DNA of 64,000 nucleotides, from the NCBI RefSeq assembly GCF_000743535.1, contig NZ_AVCJ01000001.1:248001-312000 (forward strand), in the 5' to 3' direction. The first letter of the stretch is position 1. The number at the start of each line of letters is the position of its first letter. This stretch comes from Arenimonas donghaensis DSM 18148 = HO3-R19 (GTDB lineage Bacteria; Pseudomonadota; Gammaproteobacteria; Xanthomonadales; Xanthomonadaceae). Of this stretch, positions 11,328 through 20,454 are shown in pieces. A model generated the notes under the pieces. That model made no database searches and was not told the DNA's origin. It saw nothing but the letters and a program-made list of their open reading frames with translations. A program made the translations under genes and the position numbers.

Positions 11328-13699
11328 CAATTCGCCTTTAGTTTGGCCAGTCGCAGCCAGGTATCAATGACGGTATCGGGGTTGAGCGATACCGATTCGA
11401 TGCCCTGCTGCATCAACCAGTCGGCCAGGTCGGGGTGGTCGGACGGGCCCTGGCCACAGATTCCGATGTACTTGCCCTTGGCTTTCGCGGCGGAAATGGC
11501 CATGGACAGCAGCTTCTTGACGGCGGGATCGCGCTCGTCGAAGAGATGGGCAACGATACCCGAATCGCGGTCCAGGCCGAGTGAAAGCTGGGTGAGGTCG
11601 TTCGAGCCGATCGAAAAACCATCGAACATTTCGAGGAATTCATCGGCGAGCAGCGCGTTCGAGGGCAGCTCGCACATCATGATGATCTTGAGTCCGTTTT
11701 CGCCGCGCTTGAGTCCATTGGCTTCCAGCGTTTCGATCACGGCCCGGCCCTCGGCCAGGGTGCGGACGAACGGGATCATGATCCAGCAGTTGGTCAGGCC
11801 CATCTCGTCGCGGACCTTGCGCACGGCCCGGCACTCGAGCGCGAAACACTCCCGGAACTCGGGGTGCACGTAGCGCGAGGCGCCGCGGAACCCGATCATC
11901 GGGTTCTCCTCGTGCGGCTCGTACTGCTTACCACCGACCAGGTTGGCGTATTCGTTGGACTTGAAGTCCGACAACCGCACGATGACCGCATTGGGCGCGA
12001 AGGCGGCCGTCAGGGTGGCGATGCCCTCGACCAGGCGCTCGACGTAGAAGGACACCGGGTCGGCATAACCGGCGGTGATCTGGTCGATCTGCTTCCTGAT
12101 GTCGGCCGGCTGCTTCGAATACTCCAGCAGCGCCCGCGGATGCACGCCGATCTGGCGGGCGATGATGAACTCCAGGCGCGCCAGGCCGATGCCCTGGTTG
12201 GGCAACTGGGCAAAGTCGAAGGCCCGCTCGGGGTTGCCGACGTTCATCATGATCTTCAGCGGCGCCGGCGGCATGTTGCCCAGGTCCGTGGTGGTGACCT
12301 CGAAACCCAGCTTGCCGTCGTAGATGTAGCCGGTATCGCCCTCGGAGCAGCTGACGGTGACGTCGGCGCCCTCCGGGATCGACTGCATGGCGTCGCCGGT
12401 GCCGACGACGGCCGGCACGCCCAGTTCGCGGGCGATGATGGCGGCGTGGCAGGTGCGACCGCCGCGGTTGGTGACGATGGCCGCGGCGCGCTTCATGATC
12501 GGCTCCCAGTCCGGGTCGGTCATGTCGGCCACCAGGACGTCGCCGGGCTCGAACTTGCTCATCTCGGCCAGGCTGCGCACGATGCGCGCCTTGCCGGCGC
12601 CGATCTTGTGGCCGATGGCGCGGCCTTCCGACAGCACCTCGCCGCGCTTGTCGAGGTGGAAACGTTCGATCTGGGTGGCGTGCGAGCGCGACTTCACCGT
12701 TTCCGGGCGCGCCTGCACGATGTAGAGCTTGCCGGTGTTGCCGTCCTTGGCCCACTCGATGTCCATCGGACGCTCGTAGTGTTTTTCGATGACCAGGGCC
12801 TGGCGGGAGAGCTCCTCGACATCGGCGTCGGAGATCGAGAACTGGCGCTGCAGTTCGACCGGCGTGTCTTCGGTCCTGACCCGCTCGCCGGGCGCATCGG
12901 AATACACCATGCGCAGCTGCTTGCTGCCCAGGGTGCGACGCAGCACGGCCGGCTTGCCCTGCTCAAGGGTGGGCTTGTAAACGTAGAACTCGTCGGGATT
13001 GACCGCGCCCTGGACCACCATCTCGCCCAGGCCGAAGCTGGAGGTCACGAAGACCACGTCGCGGAAGCCCGACTCGGTGTCGAGCGTGAACAGCACGCCC
13101 GAGGCGCCGATGTCCGAACGCACCATCAGCTGCACGCCGGCGCTGAGGAAGACGTCTTCGTGCTTGAAGCCGTGGTGCACCCGGTAGGCGATGGCGCGGT
13201 CGTTGTAGAGGCTGGCGAAGACCTCCTTGACCTTGCGCACCACGTCGTCCTCGCCGGTGACGTTGAGGAAGGTCTCCTGCTGGCCCGCGAAGCTGGCGTC
13301 GGGCAGGTCCTCGGCGGTGGCCGACGAGCGCACGGCCACGGCGATGTCGCCGGCACCGGCGTCCTCGCACATGCGGCGATAGCCATCGCGGATGGCCTGG
13401 TCGAGCTCGGGCTGCAGCGGCGCCTCGATGACCCAGCCGCGGATCTCGCCGCCGGCCTTGACCAGCGCCTCGACGTCCTCGACGTCCAGGTCGGCCAGAC
13501 GATCAAAGATGCGCTGGCTCAGGTTGTTGTGGGCGATGAAGCGCCGGAAGGCATCGGCGGTGGTGGCGAAACCGCCGGGCACCGACACCCCGAGCTGGGC
13601 CAGGTGGCCGATCATCTCGCCGAGCGAGGAATTCTTGCCGCCGACCTGGGCCAGGTCGGTCAGGCGAAGTTCGTGGAGCCAGAGGACGTCGGCGTTCAA
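11327..13699 (-). CDS. ppsA: Phosphoenolpyruvate synthase (pyruvate, water dikinase)
   Basis: PpsA makes PEP from pyruvate and ATP for gluconeogenesis. The 790-residue protein has the N-terminal ATP-grasp domain ([15 protein letters not shown], then [20 protein letters not shown]), the phosphohistidine swivel domain with His418 in [11 protein letters not shown], and the C-terminal PEP-binding barrel with GLARLEFI and [15 protein letters not shown] at 13699 with GGAG upstream gives the right N-terminus ([21 protein letters not shown] follows); upstream ATGs would lengthen it into the promoter region. ppsR, encoding its regulatory kinase/phosphorylase, is divergent. Confidence 0.96.
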   Translation of the reverse strand: MNADVLWLHELRLTDLAQVGGKNSSLGEMIGHLAQLGVSVPGGFATTADAFRRFIAHNNLSQRIFDRLADLDVEDVEALVKAGGEIRGWVIEAPLQPELDQAIRDGYRRMCEDAGAGDIAVAVRSSATAEDLPDASFAGQQETFLNVTGEDDVVRKVKEVFASLYNDRAIAYRVHHGFKHEDVFLSAGVQLMVRSDIGASGVLFTLDTESGFRDVVFVTSSFGLGEMVVQGAVNPDEFYVYKPTLEQGKPAVLRRTLGSKQLRMVYSDAPGERVRTEDTPVELQRQFSISDADVEELSRQALVIEKHYERPMDIEWAKDGNTGKLYIVQARPETVKSRSHATQIERFHLDKRGEVLSEGRAIGHKIGAGKARIVRSLAEMSKFEPGDVLVADMTDPDWEPIMKRAAAIVTNRGGRTCHAAIIARELGVPAVVGTGDAMQSIPEGADVTVSCSEGDTGYIYDGKLGFEVTTTDLGNMPPAPLKIMMNVGNPERAFDFAQLPNQGIGLARLEFIIARQIGVHPRALLEYSKQPADIRKQIDQITAGYADPVSFYVERLVEGIATLTAAFAPNAVIVRLSDFKSNEYANLVGGKQYEPHEENPMIGFRGASRYVHPEFRECFALECRAVRKVRDEMGLTNCWIMIPFVRTLAEGRAVIETLEANGLKRGENGLKIIMMCELPSNALLADEFLEMFDGFSIGSNDLTQLSLGLDRDSGIVAHLFDERDPAVKKLLSMAISAAKAKGKYIGICGQGPSDHPDLADWLMQQGIESVSLNPDTVIDTWLRLAKLKAN

Positions 13700-13710
13700 G
13701 GGGGTCTCCG

Positions 13711-13729
13711 TACGCAGCCAAGCTGCGTA
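13711..13729. promoter_or_regulatory. Inverted repeat in the ppsA-ppsR divergent promoter region
   Basis: TACGCAGC (13711-13718) and GCTGCGTA (13722-13729) form an 8-bp perfect inverted repeat with a CAA spacer, 11 bases upstream of the ppsA start. A TATGAT (13728-13733) overlapping its right arm could serve as the ppsR -10. It could be an operator for a regulator acting on both genes, or a 5' UTR hairpin. Confidence 0.4.
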
Positions 13730-13784
13730 TGATGCGACCCGAGCGCACGCCATACAAGCTTGAATTTTCTGGAGAAAGCAGGGC

Positions 13785-14606
13785 ATGGAAGGGATCAGGC
13801 CGGTTTTTTACGTCTCCGACGGCACGGGCATTACGGCCGAAACCATTGGCCACAGCCTGCTGACCCAGTTCAGCGACGTCGAGGTCACCACCCGGCGCAT
13901 CGCTTTCGTGGACAGCGTCGAGAAGGCCGACGCCGCGGTGGCCGAGATCCGGGCCGCCGGCGAGTCCAGCGGGCTGCGGCCGGTGGTGGTCAATACCGTC
14001 GTCGACCCCGACCTCAACGCCCTGCTGGCCGAGAGCGGCGCCCTGATGCTGGACGTCTTCGCGCCCTTCATCAGCCCGCTGGAGCAGGAGCTGGGGCTCA
14101 AGCGCCAGGCCCGGGTCGGCCGCGCCCACGGACTGGTGGATTTCGCCGCCTACGAACAGCGCATCAACGCCACCAACTACGCGCTCACCCACGACGACGG
14201 CATGGACATCCATTACGACGATGCCGACGTCCTGCTGGTCGGCGTGTCGCGTTCCGGAAAGACGCCGACCTGCCTCTACCTGGCCCTGCATTACGGCGTG
14301 AAGGCGGCCAACTACCCGCTGACCGAAGAGGACCTGGAGGGCCGCGAACTGCCGCGACGCCTGCGCGCCCACCGCAGCAAGCTGTTCGGGCTGAGCATCG
14401 ACCCCGAGCGCCTGTCCCATATCCGGGAGGAGCGCCGCCCCAATTCCCGCTACGCCAAGCTCGACACCTGCCGGTCGGAAGTGCTGGCGGCCGAGGCCCT
14501 GTTCCGCCAGGAAAACATCCCGGTGCTGAGCACCACGCATACCTCGATCGAGGAAATCGCCGGCAAGGTTTTGGCCAAGCTGGGCATCCACCGGCACATG
14601 TACTAG
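13785..14606 (+). CDS. ppsR: PEP synthase regulatory protein (bifunctional kinase/pyrophosphorylase)
   Basis: PpsR inactivates PpsA by ADP-dependent phosphorylation of the active-site Thr and reactivates it by Pi-dependent removal. The 273-residue protein matches the DUF299/PSRP family: [22 protein letters not shown] at the start, the P-loop [10 protein letters not shown] at about 153-162 and [17 protein letters not shown]. The target Thr region GGRTCHA is present in the adjacent ppsA product. The ATG at 13785 is preceded by TGGAGAAAG. Confidence 0.96.
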   Translation: MEGIRPVFYVSDGTGITAETIGHSLLTQFSDVEVTTRRIAFVDSVEKADAAVAEIRAAGESSGLRPVVVNTVVDPDLNALLAESGALMLDVFAPFISPLEQELGLKRQARVGRAHGLVDFAAYEQRINATNYALTHDDGMDIHYDDADVLLVGVSRSGKTPTCLYLALHYGVKAANYPLTEEDLEGRELPRRLRAHRSKLFGLSIDPERLSHIREERRPNSRYAKLDTCRSEVLAAEALFRQENIPVLSTTHTSIEEIAGKVLAKLGIHRHMY

Positions 14607-14622
14607 GTGCTAGCATCGGGCC

Positions 14623-15123
14623 ATGCCTGCTGCCGCGCATAAACCCCGGTTCCCGCCGCGAATGGGCCGCTTCGAGTGGCTCATGGGGCTGTATGGCGAG
14701 AACTTCGGCCGCCTGACCCGGATGTTCCAGCCGCAGGTGCTGGTCGAGGGACGCTACCTGTCGCGGGTGCCCGGGGGTCTGGACCTTCAGGTCGACGTGC
14801 TGGCCCAGCACGCCTACACGGTCGAACTCCGCCTGAGCTACCTGATGATCGACGCCCGGACCGGCCAGCCCGACCCCTCGGCCTACGTCCGCCTTTACCG
14901 CGACGCACGCCAGGCGGAGGCCACGCACTGCTACGTGGGCCGCCACTGGCAGGACGTGCTTGGTCTGCGGCCGAGCGTGCAGGCCCTGGTCGGCCACCGG
15001 CTCCGGATGAACGGATTCCTAAACAAGTGGCTCGACTATCTGGAAGGGCAGGGCCACGGCCCGCACTCGCTTACCGACGGCGACCCGAGCCCTGCGGAGA
15101 AGAAAAACGTCGCATGCGCTTGA
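14623..15123 (+). CDS. DUF1249 family protein (YqiB-like)
   Basis: A 166-residue cytoplasmic protein with the DUF1249 pattern: FEWLMGLYGENFGRLTRMF, then LDLQVDVLAQHAYTVELRLSY and VRLYRDARQAEATHCY. It follows ppsR by 16 bases and could be co-transcribed. Family function is unknown. The last bases of the gene hold the -35 element of the tRNA promoter downstream. Confidence 0.85.
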   Translation: MPAAAHKPRFPPRMGRFEWLMGLYGENFGRLTRMFQPQVLVEGRYLSRVPGGLDLQVDVLAQHAYTVELRLSYLMIDARTGQPDPSAYVRLYRDARQAEATHCYVGRHWQDVLGLRPSVQALVGHRLRMNGFLNKWLDYLEGQGHGPHSLTDGDPSPAEKKNVACA

Positions 15124-15148
15124 CGGATTAGCGAGGCATGTCTAAACT
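15120..15148 (+). promoter_or_regulatory. Promoter for the tRNA-Ala/tRNA-Glu unit
   Basis: TTGACG (15120-15125) is 17 bases upstream of TAAACT (15143-15148), placing a start about 10 bases before the tRNA-Ala 5' end. The -35 box overlaps the stop codon of the preceding gene. Confidence 0.6.
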
Positions 15149-15166
15149 TCCGCTTCTTCCTTCGGT

Positions 15167-15242
<76 letters not shown>

Positions 15243-15262
15243 CCCGATTCAAAGTGTTCACT

Positions 15263-15338
15263 GTCCCCATCGTCTAGAGGCCTAGGACATTACCCTTTCA
15301 CGGTAGCGACCGGGGTTCGAATCCCCGTGGGGACGCCA
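15263..15338 (+). tRNA. tRNA-Glu (anticodon TTC)
   Basis: Acceptor GTCCCCA/TGGGGAC, anticodon stem TTACC/GGTAG (mismatch at the end typical for tRNA-Glu) with loop CTTTCAC giving TTC, T arm GGGG TTCGAAT CCCC, discriminator G and encoded CCA. It is 20 bases after tRNA-Ala, so both come from one transcript. Confidence 0.96.
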
Positions 15339-15351
15339 CTTGAGCGTCGTG

Positions 15352-15379
15352 AAAAAGCCCGGCTCCGGCCGGGCTTTTT
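15352..15379 (+). terminator. Intrinsic terminator after the tRNA unit
   Basis: Stem 15352-15363 pairs with 15368-15379 around a TCCG loop and ends in a five-T tract followed by CTTT. It closes the tRNA transcript just before the aryl-polyene cluster. Confidence 0.92.
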
Positions 15380-15436
15380 CTTTGTCCGCACTGCGGCCAA
15401 CATGGCGCCTGGGAACAGACCGGGGAGCGACAAAGG

Positions 15437-16168
15437 ATGCACAACCGATTCATCGTCGCCGACTGGTCCGCCTTCGCGTCCGGCCTGGACAGCCCCGAGG
15501 ACTGGCGGGCCTGGGCACGGGCACCGCGACTGCCGGAAGGCGATCCGATGCCGGCCCTGGCCGAGATGCCGGCCATGCAGCGGCGGCGGCTGGAGCGGCT
15601 GGGACGCATGGCGCTGCAGGTGGCCTGGCGCCTGCAGCCGGAGCCCGAGCCCGAGGTGCCGGTGGTGTTTTCCTCTCGCCATGGCGACATCACCCGCACC
15701 TTCCAGATGTTGCGCGACCTGGCGCGCGGCGAGCCGCTGTCGCCGACCCAGTTCGGCCTGTCCACGCACAACGCCGTGATCGCCCAGTATTCGATCGCCC
15801 GCGGCCTCACCGGCAACTACCTGGCGACCTCGGCCGGCCGCGAGTCCCCGGAAGCCGCAGTCACCGAAGCGCTGGGCCTGCTCGCCGACGGTGCCGGTTC
15901 GGTCGTGGTGGTGCACTGCGACGACCGCACGCCGGAAGACTATGCGGGCTACCGCGACGAGCCCGAAGCCCCGTTTGCCTGGGCCTGGCGGCTGCGGCAG
16001 CCCGGCGCCGGCGAACCGGCCCTTTGCCTGTCGCCGGCCGGCGAGGGCAGGGCGGTCGCCGGTGCGGGCGGGTTGCCGCATGGCCTGGACGTCCTGCGGT
16101 GGTTCCTCTCGGGCGACGCCAGCCTGCTGGCCCCGGCGTCCGGGCGGCGCTGGACCCGCGATGGCTGA
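15437..16168 (+). CDS. Beta-ketoacyl synthase chain-length factor of the aryl-polyene cluster
   Basis: The 243-residue protein is a short ketosynthase-like N-terminal domain of the type found as the chain-length-factor partner in aryl-polyene clusters (ApeC-like). It has VVFSSRHGDITRTFQMLRDLARGEPLSPTQFGLSTHNAVIAQYSI but no catalytic Cys in a TAC-S context, consistent with a non-catalytic partner of the ketosynthase encoded at 28049. It is the first gene of a plus-strand run of overlapping genes and overlaps the next by 8 bases. GGGGAG lies about 12 bases before the ATG. Confidence 0.85.
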   Translation: MHNRFIVADWSAFASGLDSPEDWRAWARAPRLPEGDPMPALAEMPAMQRRRLERLGRMALQVAWRLQPEPEPEVPVVFSSRHGDITRTFQMLRDLARGEPLSPTQFGLSTHNAVIAQYSIARGLTGNYLATSAGRESPEAAVTEALGLLADGAGSVVVVHCDDRTPEDYAGYRDEPEAPFAWAWRLRQPGAGEPALCLSPAGEGRAVAGAGGLPHGLDVLRWFLSGDASLLAPASGRRWTRDG

Positions 16169-16946
16169 CCTGGCCGGCCGGGCCTGGCGGACCTTCGGCA
16201 CCGCGGTTTCGTTCGTGGCCTTCGGGCTGGGCGGACTGGTGCTGGGCCTGCTGGTCTTCCCGCTGCTGCGGCTGGCCGTCCGCGACCCGGCGCGCCTGGG
16301 TGGACTGGCGCGCGGGCTCATCCAGCGCAGCTTCGCCGGCCACATCGCACTGATGCACCGGCTGGGCGTGCTCAGCTACGAGCTGCACGGGCTCGAACGG
16401 CTCGATCGCCGCGGGTTGCTGGTGCTGGCCAACCACCCGACGCTGATCGACGTGGTGTTCCTGGTGTCGCTGATCCCCCAGGCCGACTGCGTCGTCAAGT
16501 CGCGCCTGCTCGCCAACCCCTTCACCCGCGGCCCGGTCCGCGCCACCGGCTATGTCTGCAACGACAGCGGCGCCGGCCTGGTCGAGGACTGCATCCGGAC
16601 GGTGCAGTCGGGCCGCAACCTGGTGATCTTCCCGGAGGGCACCCGCACCCCGCGGGGCCAGGCCCTGGGACCCCTGCAGCGCGGCGCCGCCAACATCGCG
16701 GTGCGCGGCCGCATCGACGTCACCCCGGTGCTGGTCACCTGCCAGCCGCGAACCTTGGCCAAGGGTGAGAAATGGTATCGTGTGCCTTCACGGCGATTTC
16801 ACGTCAGGATCGAGGTGTTGCCGGACATCCCGGTCGCTCCTTTCCTGGACGGAGCCGCGGCCGAAGCACTGGCCGCCCGGCGCCTGACCGAAACCCTGGA
16901 CCACTTCTTCAAGACGGAGCTGTCGCGTGTCGGCGCTGCAAACTGA
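16161..16946 (+). CDS. Lysophospholipid-type acyltransferase (PlsC family), aryl-polyene cluster
   Basis: A 261-residue membrane-associated acyltransferase. A hydrophobic N-terminus (about residues 12-36) precedes the catalytic motif VLANHPTLIDVVFL, where NHPTLID is a variant of HX4D, followed by FPEGTRTPRGQ. In aryl-polyene clusters the corresponding protein (ApeD-like) is thought to attach or transfer the acyl chain to the lipid carrier at the inner membrane. Its ATG at 16161 overlaps the upstream gene, and its end overlaps the ACP gene by 20 bases. Confidence 0.85.
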   Translation: MADLAGRAWRTFGTAVSFVAFGLGGLVLGLLVFPLLRLAVRDPARLGGLARGLIQRSFAGHIALMHRLGVLSYELHGLERLDRRGLLVLANHPTLIDVVFLVSLIPQADCVVKSRLLANPFTRGPVRATGYVCNDSGAGLVEDCIRTVQSGRNLVIFPEGTRTPRGQALGPLQRGAANIAVRGRIDVTPVLVTCQPRTLAKGEKWYRVPSRRFHVRIEVLPDIPVAPFLDGAAAEALAARRLTETLDHFFKTELSRVGAAN

Positions 16947-17187
16947 AATCAAGGAACTGATCATCGCCACGCTGTCGCTCGAGGACATCACGCCCGGTGA
17001 CATCGACGCGTCCGCGCCCCTGTTCAACGAAGGCCTGGGCCTGGATTCGATCGACGCGCTGGAGCTGGGCCTGGCCCTGCAAAAGCGCTACGGCGTGACC
17101 CTCGCGGCCGATTCGGCCGAAACCCGCCAGCATTTCGCCAGCGTCGATGCACTGTGTGCCTTCGTCGCCGCGAACCAGAAGCCGTAA
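16927..17187 (+). CDS. Acyl carrier protein 1 of the aryl-polyene cluster
   Basis: An 86-residue acidic ACP with the phosphopantetheine attachment Ser41 in GLGLDSIDALE. It carries the growing polyene chain on a 4'-phosphopantetheine arm, presumably installed by the transferase at 32135. A GTG start at 16927 lies within the end of the acyltransferase gene, indicating coupling. It resembles ApeE-type carriers. Confidence 0.9.
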   Translation: MSALQTEIKELIIATLSLEDITPGDIDASAPLFNEGLGLDSIDALELGLALQKRYGVTLAADSAETRQHFASVDALCAFVAANQKP

Positions 17188-17221
17188 GCCCGGCCCCGGG
17201 CCGGAGCAAGAGTTCCAGAAA

Positions 17222-17491
17222 ATGACCAAGGACCAGCTCTTCCAACGCATCGTCGGCATCCTGCACGACACCTTCGACATCGAACCGGACCGGGTGACGC
17301 CGGACTCGCGCCTGGGCGAGGACCTGGACATCGACAGCATCGACGCGGTCGACCTGATTGTGCAGCTCAAGCCGCTGCTGGGCGGCAACCTCAGGCCCGA
17401 GGCCTTCCGCTCGGTGCGCACCGTCCAGGACGTCGTGGACGCGCTGTATTCGATGATGCACGCCGGCGACGGTTCCGCCGCGGTCGGCTGA
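17222..17491 (+). CDS. Acyl carrier protein 2 of the aryl-polyene cluster
   Basis: A second, 89-residue ACP with Ser39 in GEDLDIDSIDAVDL and acidic helices. Two different ACPs are normal for aryl-polyene systems (ApeE and ApeF): one loads the aryl starter or the elongating chain and the other assists. The ATG at 17222 has CCAGAAA upstream; a longer in-frame start at 17147 overlaps ACP1 and is not needed for the fold. Confidence 0.9.
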   Translation: MTKDQLFQRIVGILHDTFDIEPDRVTPDSRLGEDLDIDSIDAVDLIVQLKPLLGGNLRPEAFRSVRTVQDVVDALYSMMHAGDGSAAVG

Positions 17492-17493
17492 AC

Positions 17494-18027
17494 ATGCGCG
17501 CCGCGACCGGCCTGGCCTGGCTGGCGACCTTGCTGTACCCGCTGGCCGTCTGGTTCGGCCTGGCCCATTTCGAACCGCGCTGGCTGGCCCTGGTGCTGCT
17601 GGTCGTGGCCGGCCTGCGCGCCCTGGCCTCGCCCGAACCGATCTGGCGGGTTGCCGTGGCCGGCGCCTGCCTGCTGGTGCTGGCCAGCTTCCTGGCCAAC
17701 GACGGCCTGCCGCTCAAGCTCTACCCGGTCCTGGTCAACGCGGCGCTGCTGGGCGTCTTCGCCACCAGCCTGTGGCGGCCGCCGACGGTGATCGAACGGC
17801 TGGCGCGCCTGCAGACCCCGGACCTGCCAGCGCAGGCGATTCCCTACGTCACCCGGGTCACCCAAGTCTGGTGCGCCTTTTTCGTGCTCAACGGCGGTAT
17901 CGCCCTGTGGACCGCGCTGGCCGCCTCGGATGCGACCTGGGCGTTGTACAACGGGCTGGTCGCCTACGTGTTGATCGGCGCCCTGGTCCTGGGCGAACGC
18001 CTGCTGCGCCCGCGCCATGAGCACTGA
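17494..18027 (+). CDS. Integral membrane protein of the aryl-polyene cluster (COG4648-like)
   Basis: A 177-residue protein with about five hydrophobic segments (LAWLATLLYPLAVWFGLA, ALVLLVVAGLRAL, VAVAGACLLVLASFLAN, LVNAALLGVFATSLW, WCAFFVLNGGIALW and a last one at 158-170). Small membrane proteins of this kind are constant members of aryl-polyene clusters (ApeG position) but their role is not established. It lies 2 bases after ACP2 and overlaps the ligase by 11 bases. Confidence 0.8.
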   Translation: MRAATGLAWLATLLYPLAVWFGLAHFEPRWLALVLLVVAGLRALASPEPIWRVAVAGACLLVLASFLANDGLPLKLYPVLVNAALLGVFATSLWRPPTVIERLARLQTPDLPAQAIPYVTRVTQVWCAFFVLNGGIALWTALAASDATWALYNGLVAYVLIGALVLGERLLRPRHEH

Positions 18028-19699
18028 CGCGCGCCTGCCCCTGTCGCGCCTGTGTGCGCCGGGCGCCGTGCCCGCCGGCCGGGACATCCTGCCGGGCGTG
18101 CCCGCCCGCGCCTGGCTGGCGCGGGTGGATGCCTGGCGGCGGACCCTGCTGGCGGCGCCGCCGGGCGACGTGGCCCTGTTCGAGGAGGACGCCGGCGAAT
18201 TCGCCGCCGCGCTCTTCGGCGCCTGGCAGGCCGGGCGCACGCCCTGGCTGCCCGGCGACGCGTTGCCGGCGACGCTTCGGCGGCTGGAGGCGCACGCCGG
18301 CCTGGCCATCGGCCAGCTGCCGGGCGCCCTGGTCGCGGACCCCGGCGGCGACCCCGGCGCGCTGGACCAGCTCGATCCTGCCGCCTGCCGGCTGGTGCTG
18401 CATACCTCCGGGTCGACCGGCGAACCGGCGGCGATCATCAAGACCCTGGACCAGCTCGACCGCGAGGTGGATGCCCTGGAAGCCGCCTTTGGGCCGCGCC
18501 TGGCGGGCGTCCAGGTCCATGGCACGGTGTCGCACCAGCACATCTACGGGCTGCTGTTCCGGGTGCTGTGGCCGCTGTCTGCCGGACGCCCGTTCTCACC
18601 GCGGCGCCTGGCCTTCAACGAACAGCTCACCGCCTTGGGCGCGACGCCGCTGGCCCTGGTCGCCAGTCCCGCGCACCTCAAGCGCCTGCCGGCGAACCAG
18701 GACTGGTCGGGGCTGTCGGCCGGCCTGCGGGCGGTTTTTTCTTCCGGTGGCCCGCTGCCATCGGACGCCGCGCTGGACGTGTGCCGGCTCTGGGGACAGG
18801 CGGCGATCGAAGTTTTTGGCAGCACCGAAACCGGCGGCATCGCCTGGCGCGCCCCTGGCGGCGAACAGGCCCCGTGGCAGGCCCTGCCCGGGGTGCAGTG
18901 GCGTGTCGAGCAGGGGCGCCTGCACCTGCGCTCGCCGCATCTTGGCCACGACCAGTGGCTGGCCACCCAGGACCGGGCCGAAGCCTCGCCGGTCGGCGGT
19001 TTCCTGTTGCTGGGCCGGGCCGACCGCATCGTCAAGATCGAAGAACGCCGGGTGTCCCTGGAAGCAATCGAGAGCGCACTGCAAGGCCTGCCCTGGGTCG
19101 CCGAGGCACGGGTGGTGCCGCTGCCCGGACACCGGGTGCTGCTGGGCGCGGCCATCGTGCCGACCGCGGCGGGGCAGGCCATTCTGGACGGGCAGGACCG
19201 GGCCGCACTGGCCGGCCTCCTGCGCGACGGTCTGGCCGGCCAGGTCGATCCCATTGCCTGGCCGCGGCGTTGGCGGTTCATGACCACCCTGCCGACCGAC
19301 GCCCGCGGCAAGACGTCCCAGCGCGAACTGATGGCCTTGTTCCGCCCACACATGCCGACGCCCCGGTGGCGCGAACGCAGTGAAGATTGCGTGCGCCTGG
19401 AACTGGAAGTGGACGGCGGCCTGGCGGTTTTCGACGGGCATTTCCCGGACGTCGCCATCCTGCCGGGCGTGGCGCTGCTGGATTGGGCTAACCGGCTGGG
19501 CCGGGAGGTCTTCGGCCTGCAGGGCGATTTCACCGGCATGGACGCGGTGAAATTCCAGCACCTGGTGCGCCCGGGCGCGCATCTGGACGTGGAATTGACC
19601 TGGCGTGCCGACAAGGGCCAGCTGGGTTTCCGCTTCAGCTCCGACACCGGCGTGCATGCCAGCGGGCGGCTTCGCTTCGCAGCGGGGCAGGGCGCATGA
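18017..19699 (+). CDS. Fused AMP-dependent aryl-acid ligase and hot-dog dehydratase
   Basis: The 560-residue protein has an acyl-adenylating domain (A3 motif LVLHTSGSTGE at about 127-136, FGSTETGGIAWR at 267-278, GRADRIVKIEERRVS at 333-347 and C-terminal Lys432 in RGKTSQ) followed by a FabA/FabZ-like hot-dog domain with FDGHFPDVAILPGVALLDW, catalytic His475. In E. coli-type clusters these are separate (ApeH and ApeI); here they are one chain. It should activate the aryl carboxylate and load it on ACP, and dehydrate 3-hydroxyacyl intermediates. It overlaps the membrane-protein gene upstream and the glycosyltransferase downstream. Confidence 0.9.
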   Translation: MSTDARLPLSRLCAPGAVPAGRDILPGVPARAWLARVDAWRRTLLAAPPGDVALFEEDAGEFAAALFGAWQAGRTPWLPGDALPATLRRLEAHAGLAIGQLPGALVADPGGDPGALDQLDPAACRLVLHTSGSTGEPAAIIKTLDQLDREVDALEAAFGPRLAGVQVHGTVSHQHIYGLLFRVLWPLSAGRPFSPRRLAFNEQLTALGATPLALVASPAHLKRLPANQDWSGLSAGLRAVFSSGGPLPSDAALDVCRLWGQAAIEVFGSTETGGIAWRAPGGEQAPWQALPGVQWRVEQGRLHLRSPHLGHDQWLATQDRAEASPVGGFLLLGRADRIVKIEERRVSLEAIESALQGLPWVAEARVVPLPGHRVLLGAAIVPTAAGQAILDGQDRAALAGLLRDGLAGQVDPIAWPRRWRFMTTLPTDARGKTSQRELMALFRPHMPTPRWRERSEDCVRLELEVDGGLAVFDGHFPDVAILPGVALLDWANRLGREVFGLQGDFTGMDAVKFQHLVRPGAHLDVELTWRADKGQLGFRFSSDTGVHASGRLRFAAGQGA

Positions 19700-20454
19700 G
19701 CACGGCATTTTCGCCGCTGGTGGTGGTGCCGGTGTTCGACCACCCCCAGGCCATCGCCGGCCTGGTGGAGACGATCCGCGGCCACGGCGTGCCCTGCCTG
19801 CTGGTGGACGACGGCTCGGGCCCCGAATGCGCGGCGCTGCTCGAACGCCTGGCCGCACGCGACCCCGGCGCCGTGTCGCTGCTGCGGCTGGCAAGCAACC
19901 AGGGCAAGGGAGCCGCGGTGATGGCCGGCCTGCGCGAGGCCGGCCGCCGCGGCCACAGCCACGCGCTGCAGATCGACGCCGACGGCCAGCATGACCCGCG
20001 CGACATACCGACCTTCCTGGCCATGGCGCGTGAGACCCCCGATGCCGTGGTCAACGGCCGCCCGGTCTACGACCGATCGGTTCCCAAGGCGCGGCTCTAC
20101 GGTCGCTACGCCACCCACGTCTGGGTCTGGATCAACACGCTGTCGCTCGACATCCGCGATTCGATGTGCGGATTCCGGGTCTACCCCCTGGCCCCGACGC
20201 TGGCGCTGCTCGACACGCAGCACGTGGGCAGGCGCATGGACTTCGACACCGAAATCCTGGTGCGCCTGCACTGGCAGGGCCTGGCCATCCGCGACTGCCC
20301 GGCGCGGGTGACCTATCCCGAGCACGGCGTCTCGCATTTCCGCCTGCTGCACGACAACCTGCGCATCTCGGCCATGCACACACGCCTGTTCTTCGGCATG
20401 TTGCGACGCCTGCCGCGGCTGCTGGCCCGCAAGGCAAGACGGGGGCGGCGCTGA
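19696..20454 (+). CDS. Family 2 glycosyltransferase, aryl-polyene cluster
   Basis: The 252-residue GT-A enzyme resembles dolichol-phosphate-mannose-synthase-like GT2 proteins: VVPVFDHPQAIAGLVETI, CLLVDDGSG, ASNQGKGAAVMAGLREA and the DXD-like LQIDADGQHDP, then DSMCGFRVYP. No membrane anchor is obvious. It probably adds a sugar to the aryl-polyene lipid head. In some clusters this domain is fused to an acyltransferase (ApeJ); here the acyltransferase is the next gene, overlapping by one base. Confidence 0.88.
   Translation: MSTAFSPLVVVPVFDHPQAIAGLVETIRGHGVPCLLVDDGSGPECAALLERLAARDPGAVSLLRLASNQGKGAAVMAGLREAGRRGHSHALQIDADGQHDPRDIPTFLAMARETPDAVVNGRPVYDRSVPKARLYGRYATHVWVWINTLSLDIRDSMCGFRVYPLAPTLALLDTQHVGRRMDFDTEILVRLHWQGLAIRDCPARVTYPEHGVSHFRLLHDNLRISAMHTRLFFGMLRRLPRLLARKARRGRR

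Noticed and set aside
11864-13732. A 622-codon plus-strand frame opposite ppsA
   Set aside because: Shadow of ppsA, rich in His, Asp, Val and Gly with no motif.
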